From the NCBI RefSeq assembly GCF_032362555.1, contig NC_083523.1, forward strand, positions 5,307,501-5,371,500: a DNA stretch of 64,000 bases. The letters run 5' to 3'. Below, in pieces: positions 12,101-21,827 of the stretch; within the stretch, counting starts at the first letter, position 1, and each line of letters starts with the position of its first letter. The notes beneath the pieces were generated by a model, which was not told the DNA's origin, searched no databases, and worked only from the letters and a program-made list of their open reading frames with translations. The translations under genes and the position numbers were made by a program. The DNA is from Amyelois transitella (lineage: Eukaryota > Arthropoda > Insecta > Lepidoptera > Pyralidae).

Positions 12101-14694
12101 ATTTTATTTTTATCTTAAATGATACAAGAAGCCAAATTCACCCACCTTTCTAATATTTTCATCTGCAACATGAGTACTTGATTTATCCTTTGCCTTAAAT
12201 AACTGTGCATCTTTTTCTTTGAAATATTCTAAGTCAGATTTGAGACATTTTCGTGTACGACCCAGACAGTCTGTGAATTCCGTCCTGGAGGAACAAAGAG
12301 GAATGGATAGTTTTAAAAATAAAAATAAATTCAAACATTTTAATCTTATTATAAAGAAAATTTTAAGGAAATTGGATTTATAAATAATAAGCTTGGGAAA
12401 TAATTATTTCAATTGGCTGATGAGTATACGTAATATTTCAATTGTTTTTTGACATGCAATAGTTTAGGCTTGTAAGTGTTCTCTTAACATCCACATATTA
12501 GAACAACACGACTCTTTTACAAAAATTATTATGTATATGACTGCATCTATCATACAACAATAGTAGAGCCCTTGTCTGAGTCATAGGAGGTGAAAGAGTA
12601 AAAACCACACATCCTTACAAACTTTTGCATCACTACTCACTACACATAATGTATTTTTTACTACCTATTTTCCCTGTGGACGGATTTTATTCCTGTTTGA
12701 AATGTTGAAAAGAGGATTTTCTGGTGGAAGTTTAATCAACCTGTGCGAGCCAGGGCATGTCAATAGTTTATAATATTAGTATGATTAATAAGCTAGTGAG
12801 CTATGTATGGTGATAAGTTGATGAGCTAAAACTGCACAACACCAGTTCTCAAACTTCTTTTTATCGTTTATCAAACAATGCGCATACTAAGAGGCAATCA
12901 AGACAAAAGTTACTATACTTATAATTCTTTTTTGAAGAAATGGGCTAAAAACCTGTTGGCTATGTCTTAAGGGGTGAAGATTTGATTATATGTTTGTATC
13001 AATCCACTGAATATTACCAGTCACTTTCATCAACCTCACAGCTACCACCATCCTCAGCCTCAGTCTCAGTAGCTGCATTATTTGGAGTGTGCTCCTGCTG
13101 CTTCTTAATGTTGAAATCCACCAAAAATCTTCCAGCCAGTTGAGAAGTGCCCACACCATCTGACAAGTGTGCATAGAGTTCTGCCTTTTTTTCTAATGCT
13201 AATCTGTAAAAATATAAATGACTCATTAATATTAAGTATATCCTCATTTATTGCCCAAAATTTCTTATTTTTACTTTACGTGTTCGATGTCATACTTTAC
13301 AATAATAGTAATCAGAAACAAATGTCATCACTATTGTATTTGGAATTTTATATGACATAATTTTGACTGACATCTGCGACCTTTGCAAATGAAACTAGGA
13401 TATATATTATTTTACTAGAGGCCGCCCGCGACTTCGTCCGCATGGAAACCCTATCAATCCCGCGGGAACTCTGGGATAAAAAGTAGCCTATGTGTTATTC
13501 TGGGTCTTCAGCTACCTACATACCAAATTTCATGGTAATCGGTTCAGTAGTTTTTGCGTGAAAGAGTAACAAACATCCATACATCCATACAAACTTTCGC
13601 CTTTATAATAGTAGTAGGATATATACATAATTTAAATAAAAATAAACAAAATGGGGCTTAGCCATTTAATAGTTATTAGGTACATTGGACTGGCTTAGAA
13701 TTAGACCCAGCCTTTAGACCCTGGGATTGGAACATAAGATTATGCTGGGAGTGACAGAGATAAAATAGGCATGATGACAATTTTTTTTTTGTTTTAGTCT
13801 TAATTTAGTTGCACAACAACTAAAACATTGGTCAAATAATGGCATCAATAAACAATAAACTACCCGAGATATACAAGGTAACATAACACATTATTTGGAC
13901 GAGTCCAAAACGCCCCTTACCAAACGCTACTCAAGTGTGACATCACAACTGAGTTTCTTGTTCGCATCATGAACTTTATTTGTATGGCAGCTACCTTAAT
14001 TATTGCGTTTATGGATATGATGTCTTAATGACAGTTATTCCATATTTTTGTTTATTCACTCCTGGCATAGTTATTTTACATAATTTTGAATTTTTTAAAT
14101 GGACTTTCCCATCGTACTTTGAATGAATATAAAACATACAGGGCATCAACATTATTACTAAAAAATCACATAACGGATTTAATTATGTGTATTCTATCAT
14201 GTTATGCACTAATAAATAATGTTTAAAGACCTAGTCATCATCCCTATTATGCTTACTTTGCCTTTCTACATGCTTCTAGTTCCTCTATATCAAACGCCTT
14301 TAGGTTATCTTTGAAGCTTTTCTTTGGGGTATTAGCTTCCGTTGCCGTCTGGCTTGTCTTTCTGGCAGCTGGTTTAAAATGTTCAATTTTATTTCGAGGT
14401 AGCTGCTTCTTTTCATTCACTTCTTCTTGCTTTCTTAGTAATTCTGCTTTAAGACTCACTAGCTGAAATTAAAGAGAATTATGTGAAACCTTATTTTAAA
14501 TGACAGGGCTAATTCCCCTTTCTAAATAACTGGTAGGCACATAATGTAAAAAACACTAAAACGAGAACAATGTTTCGGTTGTCTTGATATCATTTATTCT
14601 GTTCTGTATTGTACTGTATTTCACTTGCATTACCACCCATTTTACTTACCGTAGATTTATTGAATAAAATCTTTTTGGCCTGATGGTCATTCAT
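9123..14694 (-). CDS. CCDC174: CCDC174 (coiled-coil domain-containing protein 174)
   Basis: The seven-exon model on the minus strand is 14694-14650, 14462-14257, 13203-13018, 12284-12146, 10773-10629, 10263-10039 and 9874-9123, 565 aa. All junction phases match and all donors are GT and acceptors AG. Recognition rests on the N-terminal TLVSLKAELLRKQEE, which matches the human SLVDLKAELFRKQEE; the signature DCLGRTRKCLKSDL; ARMHGVGYYSFSTDE; and long Glu/Lys/Arg-rich coiled coils. The C-terminus is KKLPRHYDFTFD. The human protein is nuclear and associates with the exon-junction complex. The real ATG is at 14694 in the first small exon (MNDHQAKKILFNKST). The gene is divergent from Ubc6 and convergent with the Ly6-type gene. 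Its introns host a SINE, a LINE end and a Helitron-like element. Confidence 0.9.
10318..10500 (-). repeat. GGCACC-head SINE, partial, reverse orientation
   Basis: It lies in a CCDC174 intron. It contains reverse-complement tail words (GTCTCAATCACTTATGGGGT, GCCATGTTCAGCTGTGTG) and the GATAGGTTGCTAGACCGCCG block. The head is missing. Confidence 0.55.
10900..11370. other. CCDC174 intron segment, unassigned
   Basis: The minus strand holds a 55-codon open stretch at about 10925-11085 (RPPKSRTKRQQHRLIGPV and onward) with no family I recognise. The 11130-11300 stretch is more GC-rich than the rest of the intron. Either may be an old mobile-element body. There is no evidence for an extra exon. Confidence 0.3.
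11385..12108 (+). mobile_element. 5'-truncated LINE, 3' end
   Basis: The plus frame to the stop at 11841-11843 encodes a LINE polymerase C-terminus: LRDNADIDRERRALSIRAN, MIARRFARCSQQVKIALFRA, NNAFRVILGLPRFCSASGMF. It resembles the CR1/Zenon-type LINEs common in insects. The frame is open, which suggests a fairly young insert. About 260 bp of AT-rich 3' UTR and a short (AAATTT)n array near 12085-12105 form the terminus. It lies antisense inside a CCDC174 intron. Confidence 0.75.
13415..13619 (-). mobile_element. Non-autonomous Helitron-like element, copy 1
   Basis: Read on the minus strand it begins TCCTACTACTATTATAAAGG and ends CGAAGTCGCGGGCGGCCTCTAG. It sits exactly between an A and a T. 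A 5' TC, a 3' CTAG and insertion into AT are Helitron hallmarks. The 205-bp element is nearly identical to that at 27681-27877, apart from an extra 8-bp ACATCCAT unit and a few substitutions. No coding capacity. It lies in a CCDC174 intron, in sense with the gene. Confidence 0.75.
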
Positions 14695-15592
14695 CCTACT
14701 TATTTCAAACCTTGTTATACAATTACTTTAATCAGAAGGAAATTTTCACATTACACACAAACTATGTATTTCTTTCTGAGCCAATCTGCAAAGTTCTAAA
14801 CACAGATAATAATATATAATGTTCAAAATTTATTTTAATCCCAAAAACATATAAAAGGAAAAGAGTTCTAGTTATATAGTGGTTCTTGCAATGCAATTGC
14901 AAAAATGCAAGCAAGCAAAACAAATTCTAAGATTGCCTGAAGGCTGACCTGTTCTGACAGTGACGTTCCTGACTCCTGTTCTGACAACGTCGACAACATT
15001 TTTCACAGTCTTTTTTTTTATTTTGTCACATGCATAAGTCATGCTCAAAGAATGCTTATCAAATTTAGTGATAAGGGTTATTAGAGTCGAGTCGAGTTTG
15101 AGAGATCCAAATATAATTCCGTGCATAGGTAATCATATGGCTACGAATGTATTATTTCAATTCCACCCTGTCTCATTCGAATTACAGTGATTTATTACTA
15201 CAGATGTAATTACATACATTTTGGAAAGAGATCATGAGGAACCAAAAAAATTTTAAGTCTTACATTCAATTTGCCCGAACCAGTGTGAACGCAGCTTAGA
15301 ATTGAGTTGAAGTTGCAGTTACATTGCCGCCAACCTTCAGAAAACGAAACACGCACGGAAACGTTGGCAAACTTCTTTCATTACAACGTAAAAATTGCTA
15401 ATTTCATGGTCATCTGCCAACCATCTCACGGTCTTGAAGTGAAGAAAGAATTTTGTACGACAAAAGGAGAACATTTTGTGTACAACAAGCAAAAAGAGTG
15501 ACAAATTCTTCCTAAATCGGGTTTATATGAACAATAAACGACTGCAGAAATAATTTTTATTCAAGTTGGTTTAGTGGAAGCGTGAAATTAAA
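14695..15592. promoter_or_regulatory. Divergent CCDC174 / Ubc6 intergenic promoter region
   Basis: About 0.9 kb separates the start codons of the two divergently transcribed genes. Two short open frames in it show no family similarity. No canonical TATA box was picked out with confidence. The shared promoter is inferred from gene arrangement only. Confidence 0.4.
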
Positions 15593-18500
15593 ATGTCAAC
15601 TCCTGCCAGAAGACGCCTGATGAGAGATTTTAAACGGTGTGTTTATATTACTTTGTTGAGTTAGGGCACAATTTAATTATCATGGTCTTATAATATGAGC
15701 ATTTAATGTTTTTCATATTTCTGAGACACAATGTAATGCTGATTCGTCAAATTACATCACTGTCATTTTCATCGATTTCTATTTTGTTCTACATCTCCAT
15801 ATAAACACAAATGAGTTGGTTTTTAATAAAAGCAAAGGATTTTTCATATGTTTAAATAGTTATAGCACGTTTATATATACAGGAATATGTCACTTCACAC
15901 TTTATGTTTTAGCTTAAGTAGGTTATCCATACACATAAATTTTTTTGCTAATCTTACCTAGGTACCTATGAGGCGTAAGTATTGAGGCCGCAAATATGTT
16001 TGCCAATTCTATTAATATGCTAACACTTGACAGTGAATATAAATTTCATATTTTACCTACCAAAGCGATTATAAGTTTTACAAAATAAACAATTTAAATA
16101 TGTCCATATCAGAGTGGAATAGGACCACAGGCCAATTTTTCCTGTGACCATAGGAAAGAAATAAAAGCGAAATGAATTTGTGTTTAAGCACTTACAATGA
16201 ATGCATTCCACACTAAATGGAGTGTCAGGCAAGTGCCATTTAAATAGCCAAACTATATTAAATACATATCAAGTATGTATTTATAAAACAGTTATATAAG
16301 CAAATAAACTTCAAGACCTAGCATTTATGTCTTGACTATATGACCTTCCCCAATCCACAATTATTTGTATAAAAATGGTGAAATTTCCTGTTATTAGTAT
16401 GTATGTAGTTGCTGTGCTGTGTGATTCCTGGCACCAATAGGAAAATACTAGAACCAGTCCATCTCTTTCCCATGGATGTTGTAAAAGGCAACCTAAGGGA
16501 TTTAAGCCAAACAGCTGAGTGTGGCCTTTCAGTATTTTGATGACTGTTGGCTCTTTTTACCCTGCAAGGGATATAGACGTGATTATATGTATTACATAAA
16601 ATGTCTACAATGTGTGACCAACAAATAATTGTGTTTATATTAATTTCCAGTTTACAAGAGGACCCACCCACTGGTGTATCGGGAGCTCCTACTGACAATA
16701 ACATTATGATCTGGAATGCTGTGATATTCGGACCTCACGACACTCCATTTGAAGACGGCACCTTTAAACTCACAATAGAATTTACAGAAGAATATCCAAA
16801 CAAACCTCCCACAGTGAGATTTGTGTCAAAAATGTTTCACCCGAATGTATATGCTGATGGGGGTATATGTTTAGACATCCTGCAAAACAGATGGAGCCCT
16901 ACATATGATGTTTCAGCTATTTTAACTTCTATACAGGTAATCCATACTTTATCAATTTTATATCATAAATGCAAAAGATCATCTGGTACATAGAAACTAT
17001 TAAATTTTGTATTGAGTTGTATGAAATTAGAAATGAATAACTGGTAGAAACATATAAATACATAAACCAGCATCATATGTTCAAATATGACACAAGAAAA
17101 AGCTATGAAGAAACTTTAACAAAGTTTCTTGATAGCTTTTTATTGTTATATTCATATTACCAAATTTTCCTAAAGAATTATTGTGATTGTGTGTGTACTT
17201 TAATCAAAATGGGGACATTTTGGCAAAAGGTCAAGAATAGATAATAGCACCACAAACAGCAATGAAGGTGACTTCAACAATGTTGGCGTGTTAATTGTAT
17301 GGAGGCGACAAAAGTATTTGTTTTTTAAATTAATAGATTGAAACTCATTCAAAAGTTCAGAAACCAAACACAATCAACTGTTAATTTGACTGGTTGGCCT
17401 TCTGCATCCTCAGTTTTAAGGCCATTGGCTCCCATATCATCTTCAGTTTTTTGGCCTACCCCTTCTACGTGTGGATGGCAGAGATGGTGTGGCCAGACAG
17501 ATTTTGTCTGCTAGCTATGTCCGAGATATAAAGGCAATCATTGTTGTGGTAGTTTTACACATAATTATTCCTTGAAACTGAAAGCAATAAACTGTTAATG
17601 GGGCAACCGGAAAAAAAACTGATGACAGAGTAATTCTTTAATATGATTCTTTTAATATCTTTAATATGATTGAAGGTTATTTTAATGATAGGACTGTGGG
17701 AATTCTGATAAGATTTTCACAGTATGTACCATTTTTGGGCATCATGTGCACTATATGCAATACAGATACACTATAGTTTATGGTCCTGAATCTTTACATA
17801 AAAACATATAGGCACGTCTATATATCCCTTGCGGGGTAGACAGCTAACAGTCTTGAAAAACTGAAAGCCCACATTCAGCTGTCTGGCTTAAATCCCTTAG
17901 TGTATATATAATATAATAGAATTGTGATTCAAAGAGTGACAGGTTGCTGGCCCATCGCCTAAATTAAGAATCCCAAGTTTAAAAGCCTATCCCTTAGTGG
18001 CCTTTTACGATATCCACGGGACAGAGATGGAGTGATCCTATTCTTTTTTTATTTGTGCCGGGAACCACATGGTATCTGTTTTTATACATATATCCTTCCC
18101 TGACAATAGCTATGAAAAAGGAATATCCAAAGTATAATATTATAAACGACCTGTTGACCGCGACTTCGTTCGCCGTAGAAGTTCACTAACAATACATAAA
18201 AACTAACCCTCTGTATTGCCCTTAGAGGGGAGGGGCAAGAAATTTTTGTATACGTGTTTTTAGCTGGACCAAGCCTAACACACCTGAGAAAACTGCATTC
18301 AAATGGGAGCAAGGTTTTCGCATGAAAAGAGGACAAAAATACAGACAACAGAAATTCTCAAAATCACATTATTGGCTTCTGCCGGTTTATTTAGATCTGT
18401 ATCAATTTTTGACAATATCTTTCAAGTATAAACATTGGTCAGTTACTATTTTATTGTATGTATGGTTTTGAAACTATGTTTGCTGTTGTTGACCTCTCTA

Positions 18501-18737
18501 AGAAATTTTTCATAGTAGTGTGTGAAGGACATAGGGCATATTTCACACAGGCTAAGCTACAGCTATCAAATTGTATTGATCATGCTAACTTTTACTTAAA
18601 TTTCATTTCAGTCGTTACTCAGTGACCCAAACCCCAATTCACCTGCTAACTCAATGGCTGCACAACTGTACAAGGAGAACAGGAGGGAATATGAAAAACG
18701 GGTGAAAGCTTGTGTAGAACAATCGTTTATCGACTAG
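15593..18737 (+). CDS. Ubc6: Ubiquitin-conjugating enzyme E2 Ubc6 (RAD6/UBE2A/B orthologue)
   Basis: The three-exon model is 15593-15636, 16651-16936 and 18612-18737, 151 aa, exactly the usual insect length. It starts [20 protein letters not shown], carries HPN before the active site ([16 protein letters not shown], catalytic Cys 88), and ends [14 protein letters not shown] without the long acidic tail of yeast Rad6. RAD6-type E2s mono-ubiquitinate PCNA with Rad18 and histone H2B with Bre1, and act in N-end-rule degradation with UBR ligases, mainly in the nucleus. Phases at the junctions are consistent (2 and 0). The active-site exon is intact. Introns carry SINE copies, one ending about 60 bp upstream of exon 2's acceptor. 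Poly(A) signals lie near 19660 and 20119, so the 3' UTR may exceed 900 nt. Confidence 0.97.
16408..16592 (+). repeat. GGCACC-head SINE, internally shortened, in Ubc6 intron 1
   Basis: The head TGTGTGATTCCTGGCACCAA and the block CATCTCTTTCCCATGGATGT are clear. The central part is shortened, and the tail TACCCTGCAAGGGATATAGA-CGTGATTATATG is complete. Confidence 0.7.
17803..18075 (-). repeat. GGCACC-head SINE, near full-length, reverse orientation
   Basis: It lies in Ubc6 intron 2. It begins with the reverse tail (CACGTCTATATATCCCTTGC, GGGGTAGACAGCTAACAGTC) and ends with the reverse head (TTTGTGCCGGGAACCACATG). Its length is about that of the copy at 2841-3130. Confidence 0.75.
18120..18350 (-). 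repeat. Diverged repeat, Helitron/SINE-like relic
   Basis: It contains GACCGCGACTTCGTTCGCCG, close to the GCGACTTCGTCCGC terminal block of the Helitron-like elements at 13415 and 27681, but no clean ends. It is probably an older member of the same superfamily. Confidence 0.4.
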
Positions 18738-20130
18738 CAGGGACAAGCAGGACCAGACAGCACTGAAGTTATCGCATCACGCGAGTGCGCTAAGCGAGAC
18801 AGCCAATACCTCCATAATATATTAATTCATTGGGACAGATGTAAAAATTTAACATGTATTTACCATCTTTCCTTTGAAGCTCTGGTAGTGCAAGCAAGGT
18901 TTTGTCATGAAATCAGAAACCATCACAAAATAATATCATTTGTTGTATTAAAAAAAACTAAAGTTTTGTTAAATGATATGAATTTTTTGTTAAATGCACA
19001 TTGATAAAATTACCATTTTCTAATTTTTCATGTATTTTTTTTAAATTTGTAAATTACTTTATCTAAGCTATTGAATCAAACCACAATAATCAATTGTAAG
19101 GAGATAATGTACACTGTAAATTATTTCCTTCACATAATCATGTATAGCTGCATAGTTATTTGTAATGGTGTGTATAAGAATGGCTGGTTTTAACTCCAAA
19201 TGAATGATTATTGTTTGGGTTCGGTGGGTACATACGCTATCTAACATTGGCATTATATTAATTCAATCATATTTCATTACCAAACTACAACACTAAGCCA
19301 TAATAACTTTGATTTTGTTATAACTTCACATTAGGGCATGTTTATGTTTACCTCTTTGAACAGTGTTTACCTATAATAGTACAAGTGATTTAGTATGCTT
19401 TATACAAAACTCTTATTGCTATGAATGTTATCATTCTGCTGCACAAAATTACGCAAAAACTAATTCACATGAAACTAGTGTCCCAATGGATATTTGTGCA
19501 TCTATGTGTAGCAGTTTTCTTGTTTTCTAATAATGCTATAATATAAAAATGTCTTTGTTTTGCGGCAAGGATATTTTACTTTTATGTGTAATATTTTGTC
19601 TTCTAGTAAAATATTATTTTCGGTTTTACATTGTATTTTCCTTCCATCCCTATTTGTAATAAACCATGATTTATAAAGTGAGTAAATTGCGTTCTAACTT
19701 CTGGAGAGGAGCCAGGAGTCTACATTATAATCACGATCCTGGATCAGGTATTTCAGGTTGTTATTACAAAGCGACTCTGACCTCTGCAACTAACCAATAT
19801 CGGATCATGGTTACACGCTCAGTTGCCGAGTGCGCAACTCCATGCGATATATATCTCACCGTAAGAAACGAGAAAAATATCGCACTGATTCTATCATCGA
19901 ACAGCTGATGAGGCAAACTAGTGTGGAAATGATCGAGAGCCTAGCATCAGTTGGCAATAAAACAAATATGGTTGCTTACATGGAAAGTATCTCAATCGGA
20001 ATTCATGTAGTTACTAAATGAAAAATGTAATATTTTTGATTGATATGTTTTTAAATTTAATAAGTGTTTTTAACCAAGTCGAAGCCTACCAATTGTATTT
20101 AAAATCAACGGGTCTTTAAAATAAATCTAT
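18738..20130 (+). other. Probable 3' UTR of Ubc6 and downstream sequence
   Basis: No gene was recognised. AATAAA motifs occur near 19660 and 20119. Small open frames at 19666-20021 lack any recognisable motif. Confidence 0.4.
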
Positions 20131-20139
20131 CTTATAGAC

Positions 20140-20402
20140 CAGCTATACTCAACCTGCGGCCCACGGGCCCAATTTGAAATTCTTATGTTTCGTTCTATTT
20201 TAAGATTTAAAAGCCTTCAGCAATAACTGGAAAGTGAGCAAAACGCCGTAATTTTACATCGAGGTATGTAAAATCAACAAAGTAAATACACCGTTGCCTC
20301 TGATTTGTTTTTTATTTATCACCTTTAATTTCTCGCTTGCGGCCCGGGATCCCATGACGGAAACAGTTTTGGCCCAAGTATAAAAAAGGTTGAGTATGGC
20401 TG
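20140..20402. mobile_element. hAT-type non-autonomous DNA transposon (MITE)
   Basis: The terminal inverted repeats are CAGCTATACTCAACCT at the left and, read inverted, CAGCCATACTCAACCT at the right (one mismatch). The element is 263 bp and flanked by 8-bp direct repeats TTATAGAC (20132-20139) and TTCTATAC (20403-20410), identical at six positions. CAG...CTG ends with 8-bp duplications are typical of hAT elements. The interior has no transposase. Confidence 0.7.
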
Positions 20403-20411
20403 TTCTATACA

Positions 20412-20580
20412 GTCCCGAAAAGACTGAAAATTTCAGCTGTGTATGGCTTAATGATGGTATTGAGATTATGGTTGCCAGCCCATCGCGTTAAAGAAAATTC
20501 GCAAGTTTACTACTACCTTTTAGTCTTACTTTGATTGACTTTTACAATCTGCGCACGGGAAGTGAAGCACCTGGCAGGCC
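20412..20580 (-). repeat. GGCACC-head SINE, partial, reverse orientation
   Basis: It begins with AGTCCCGAAAAGACTGAAAA and continues to GGTTGCCAGCCCATCGCGTT. The tail end is cut off at the edge of the hAT element, so the hAT element may have landed in or beside an older SINE. Confidence 0.5.
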
Positions 20581-20774
20581 AGCACGGAAACTACACAGCA
20601 CATGAAGAATCGACACTAAAGAAATCAGCTGTGGCTAAACAACTTCACAAATTGGATTTGAATTCCCAACCTCCAACCATCCCATAGTGTATATATATTA
20701 TTTGTAACTTTTTCACTCAAAAACGATTTAACGGTTTTAGACGAAACGTAAAAATAATATAATTAGATCAGAAT

Positions 20775-21015
20775 AAAGTCGTGTGGATCCCGACACCAAT
20801 ATAAAAAAACAATAGGTCCACTCCCTCTCTTTCCCAAGGATGTCGTAAAAGGCGACTAAGGTATAGGCTTATAAAGTTGGTATTTTTCTTTTAGCAACAT
20901 GTCACTATTTGAATCTCAATTCTGACGTGACGTGGCAAACAGCTAAACGTGGCCTATCAGTCTTTCAAGACTGCTGGCTCTGGCTACCCCGCAAGGGATA
21001 TAGACGTGATTGTAG
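20775..21015 (+). repeat. GGCACC-head SINE, near full-length
   Basis: The head is GTGTGGATCCCGACACCAAT, the core is TCTCTTTCCCAAGGATGTCG, and the tail CTACCCCGCAAGGGATATAG-ACGTGATTG is present. No flanking duplication was identified. Confidence 0.7.
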
Positions 21016-21179
21016 GAATCATGAATGAATGCAGTTTAACACAGATTACACCCGGGTGATTTTGACACACACGAGCTGAAGGTACTGGTAAATTATATCA
21101 TACTTTACATTATTTGTTTATATTCAAAATTCTTTTATTATTAATCCTACAGTTTACTAAGTGATCAATCAATATGTTG

Positions 21180-21390
21180 AATATTATAAATGCAAATGTA
21201 TCTTTATTTAGTTGTCTCCGCGTTATCTACTAATTGGATCTCCTATCCGCATTTATATAAAATTAAGAGTCTGGAGAAAGAGTACGAGGTACTTATTATC
21301 CCGATAAAAACGAAATTACCCGTGGGAATTGCCAAAAACCTGTATTCTTCTATAGGTGGCGTAAAATTCGCGCGAGCGAAGTCGTGAGTA
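21180..21390 (+). repeat. Diverged Helitron-like relic
   Basis: It ends with GCGCGAGCGAAGTCGTGAG, reminiscent of the GGACGAAGTCGCGGGC end of the Helitron-like elements. The 65-codon open frame here has no recognisable motif and is not called as a gene. Confidence 0.35.
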
Positions 21391-21537
21391 AAATATAGTA
21401 TTAAATAGGTATTGGATAAATAAAAAAAAATTGTACGAAAAATAGTTTATAGATATATGTATTTTAACAATACATCACTAGTCTTACTCCTTAATTACAA
21501 ATTTGTTTTGCTGTATTATTAAGTTTTTTTTATTATT

Positions 21538-21577
21538 CATTAAATAAGTTAAAATACCTATTTTAACTTATTTAATG
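21538..21577. other. Perfect 18-bp inverted repeat (hairpin) past the REXO1 3' end
   Basis: Arms at 21538-21555 and 21560-21577 are exact reverse complements (CATTAAATAAGTTAAAAT and ATTTTAACTTATTTAATG) around a 4-nt ACCT loop. It is A/T-rich and lies about 250 bp beyond the REXO1 stop codon. It may be a 3' UTR structure or a tiny palindromic insertion. Confidence 0.6.
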
Positions 21578-21827
21578 TGTAATAAGCAGAGGAAAAATAA
21601 TAAATAAGGTATAAAAAGAACCGACATGTCGCTAAACTATTTCGAAAAATAGTTAATATTTACAGTAGGCCATTAATAACAATACATCCATTTTACTGAC
21701 TAATAAATTCAACATTTATATACTGTAATAATGGTTCATATTTTTCTTAACAACCAATTCTTAATAATAATTCCAGTAAAAACTTTTATAACAAATTAAC
21801 CAAAAGAGAAGCCCAAAAAAGATTCAT

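Noticed and set aside
19666-20021. Short plus-strand frames after Ubc6
   Set aside because: They lie in the likely Ubc6 3' UTR, overlap each other and have no recognisable motif.
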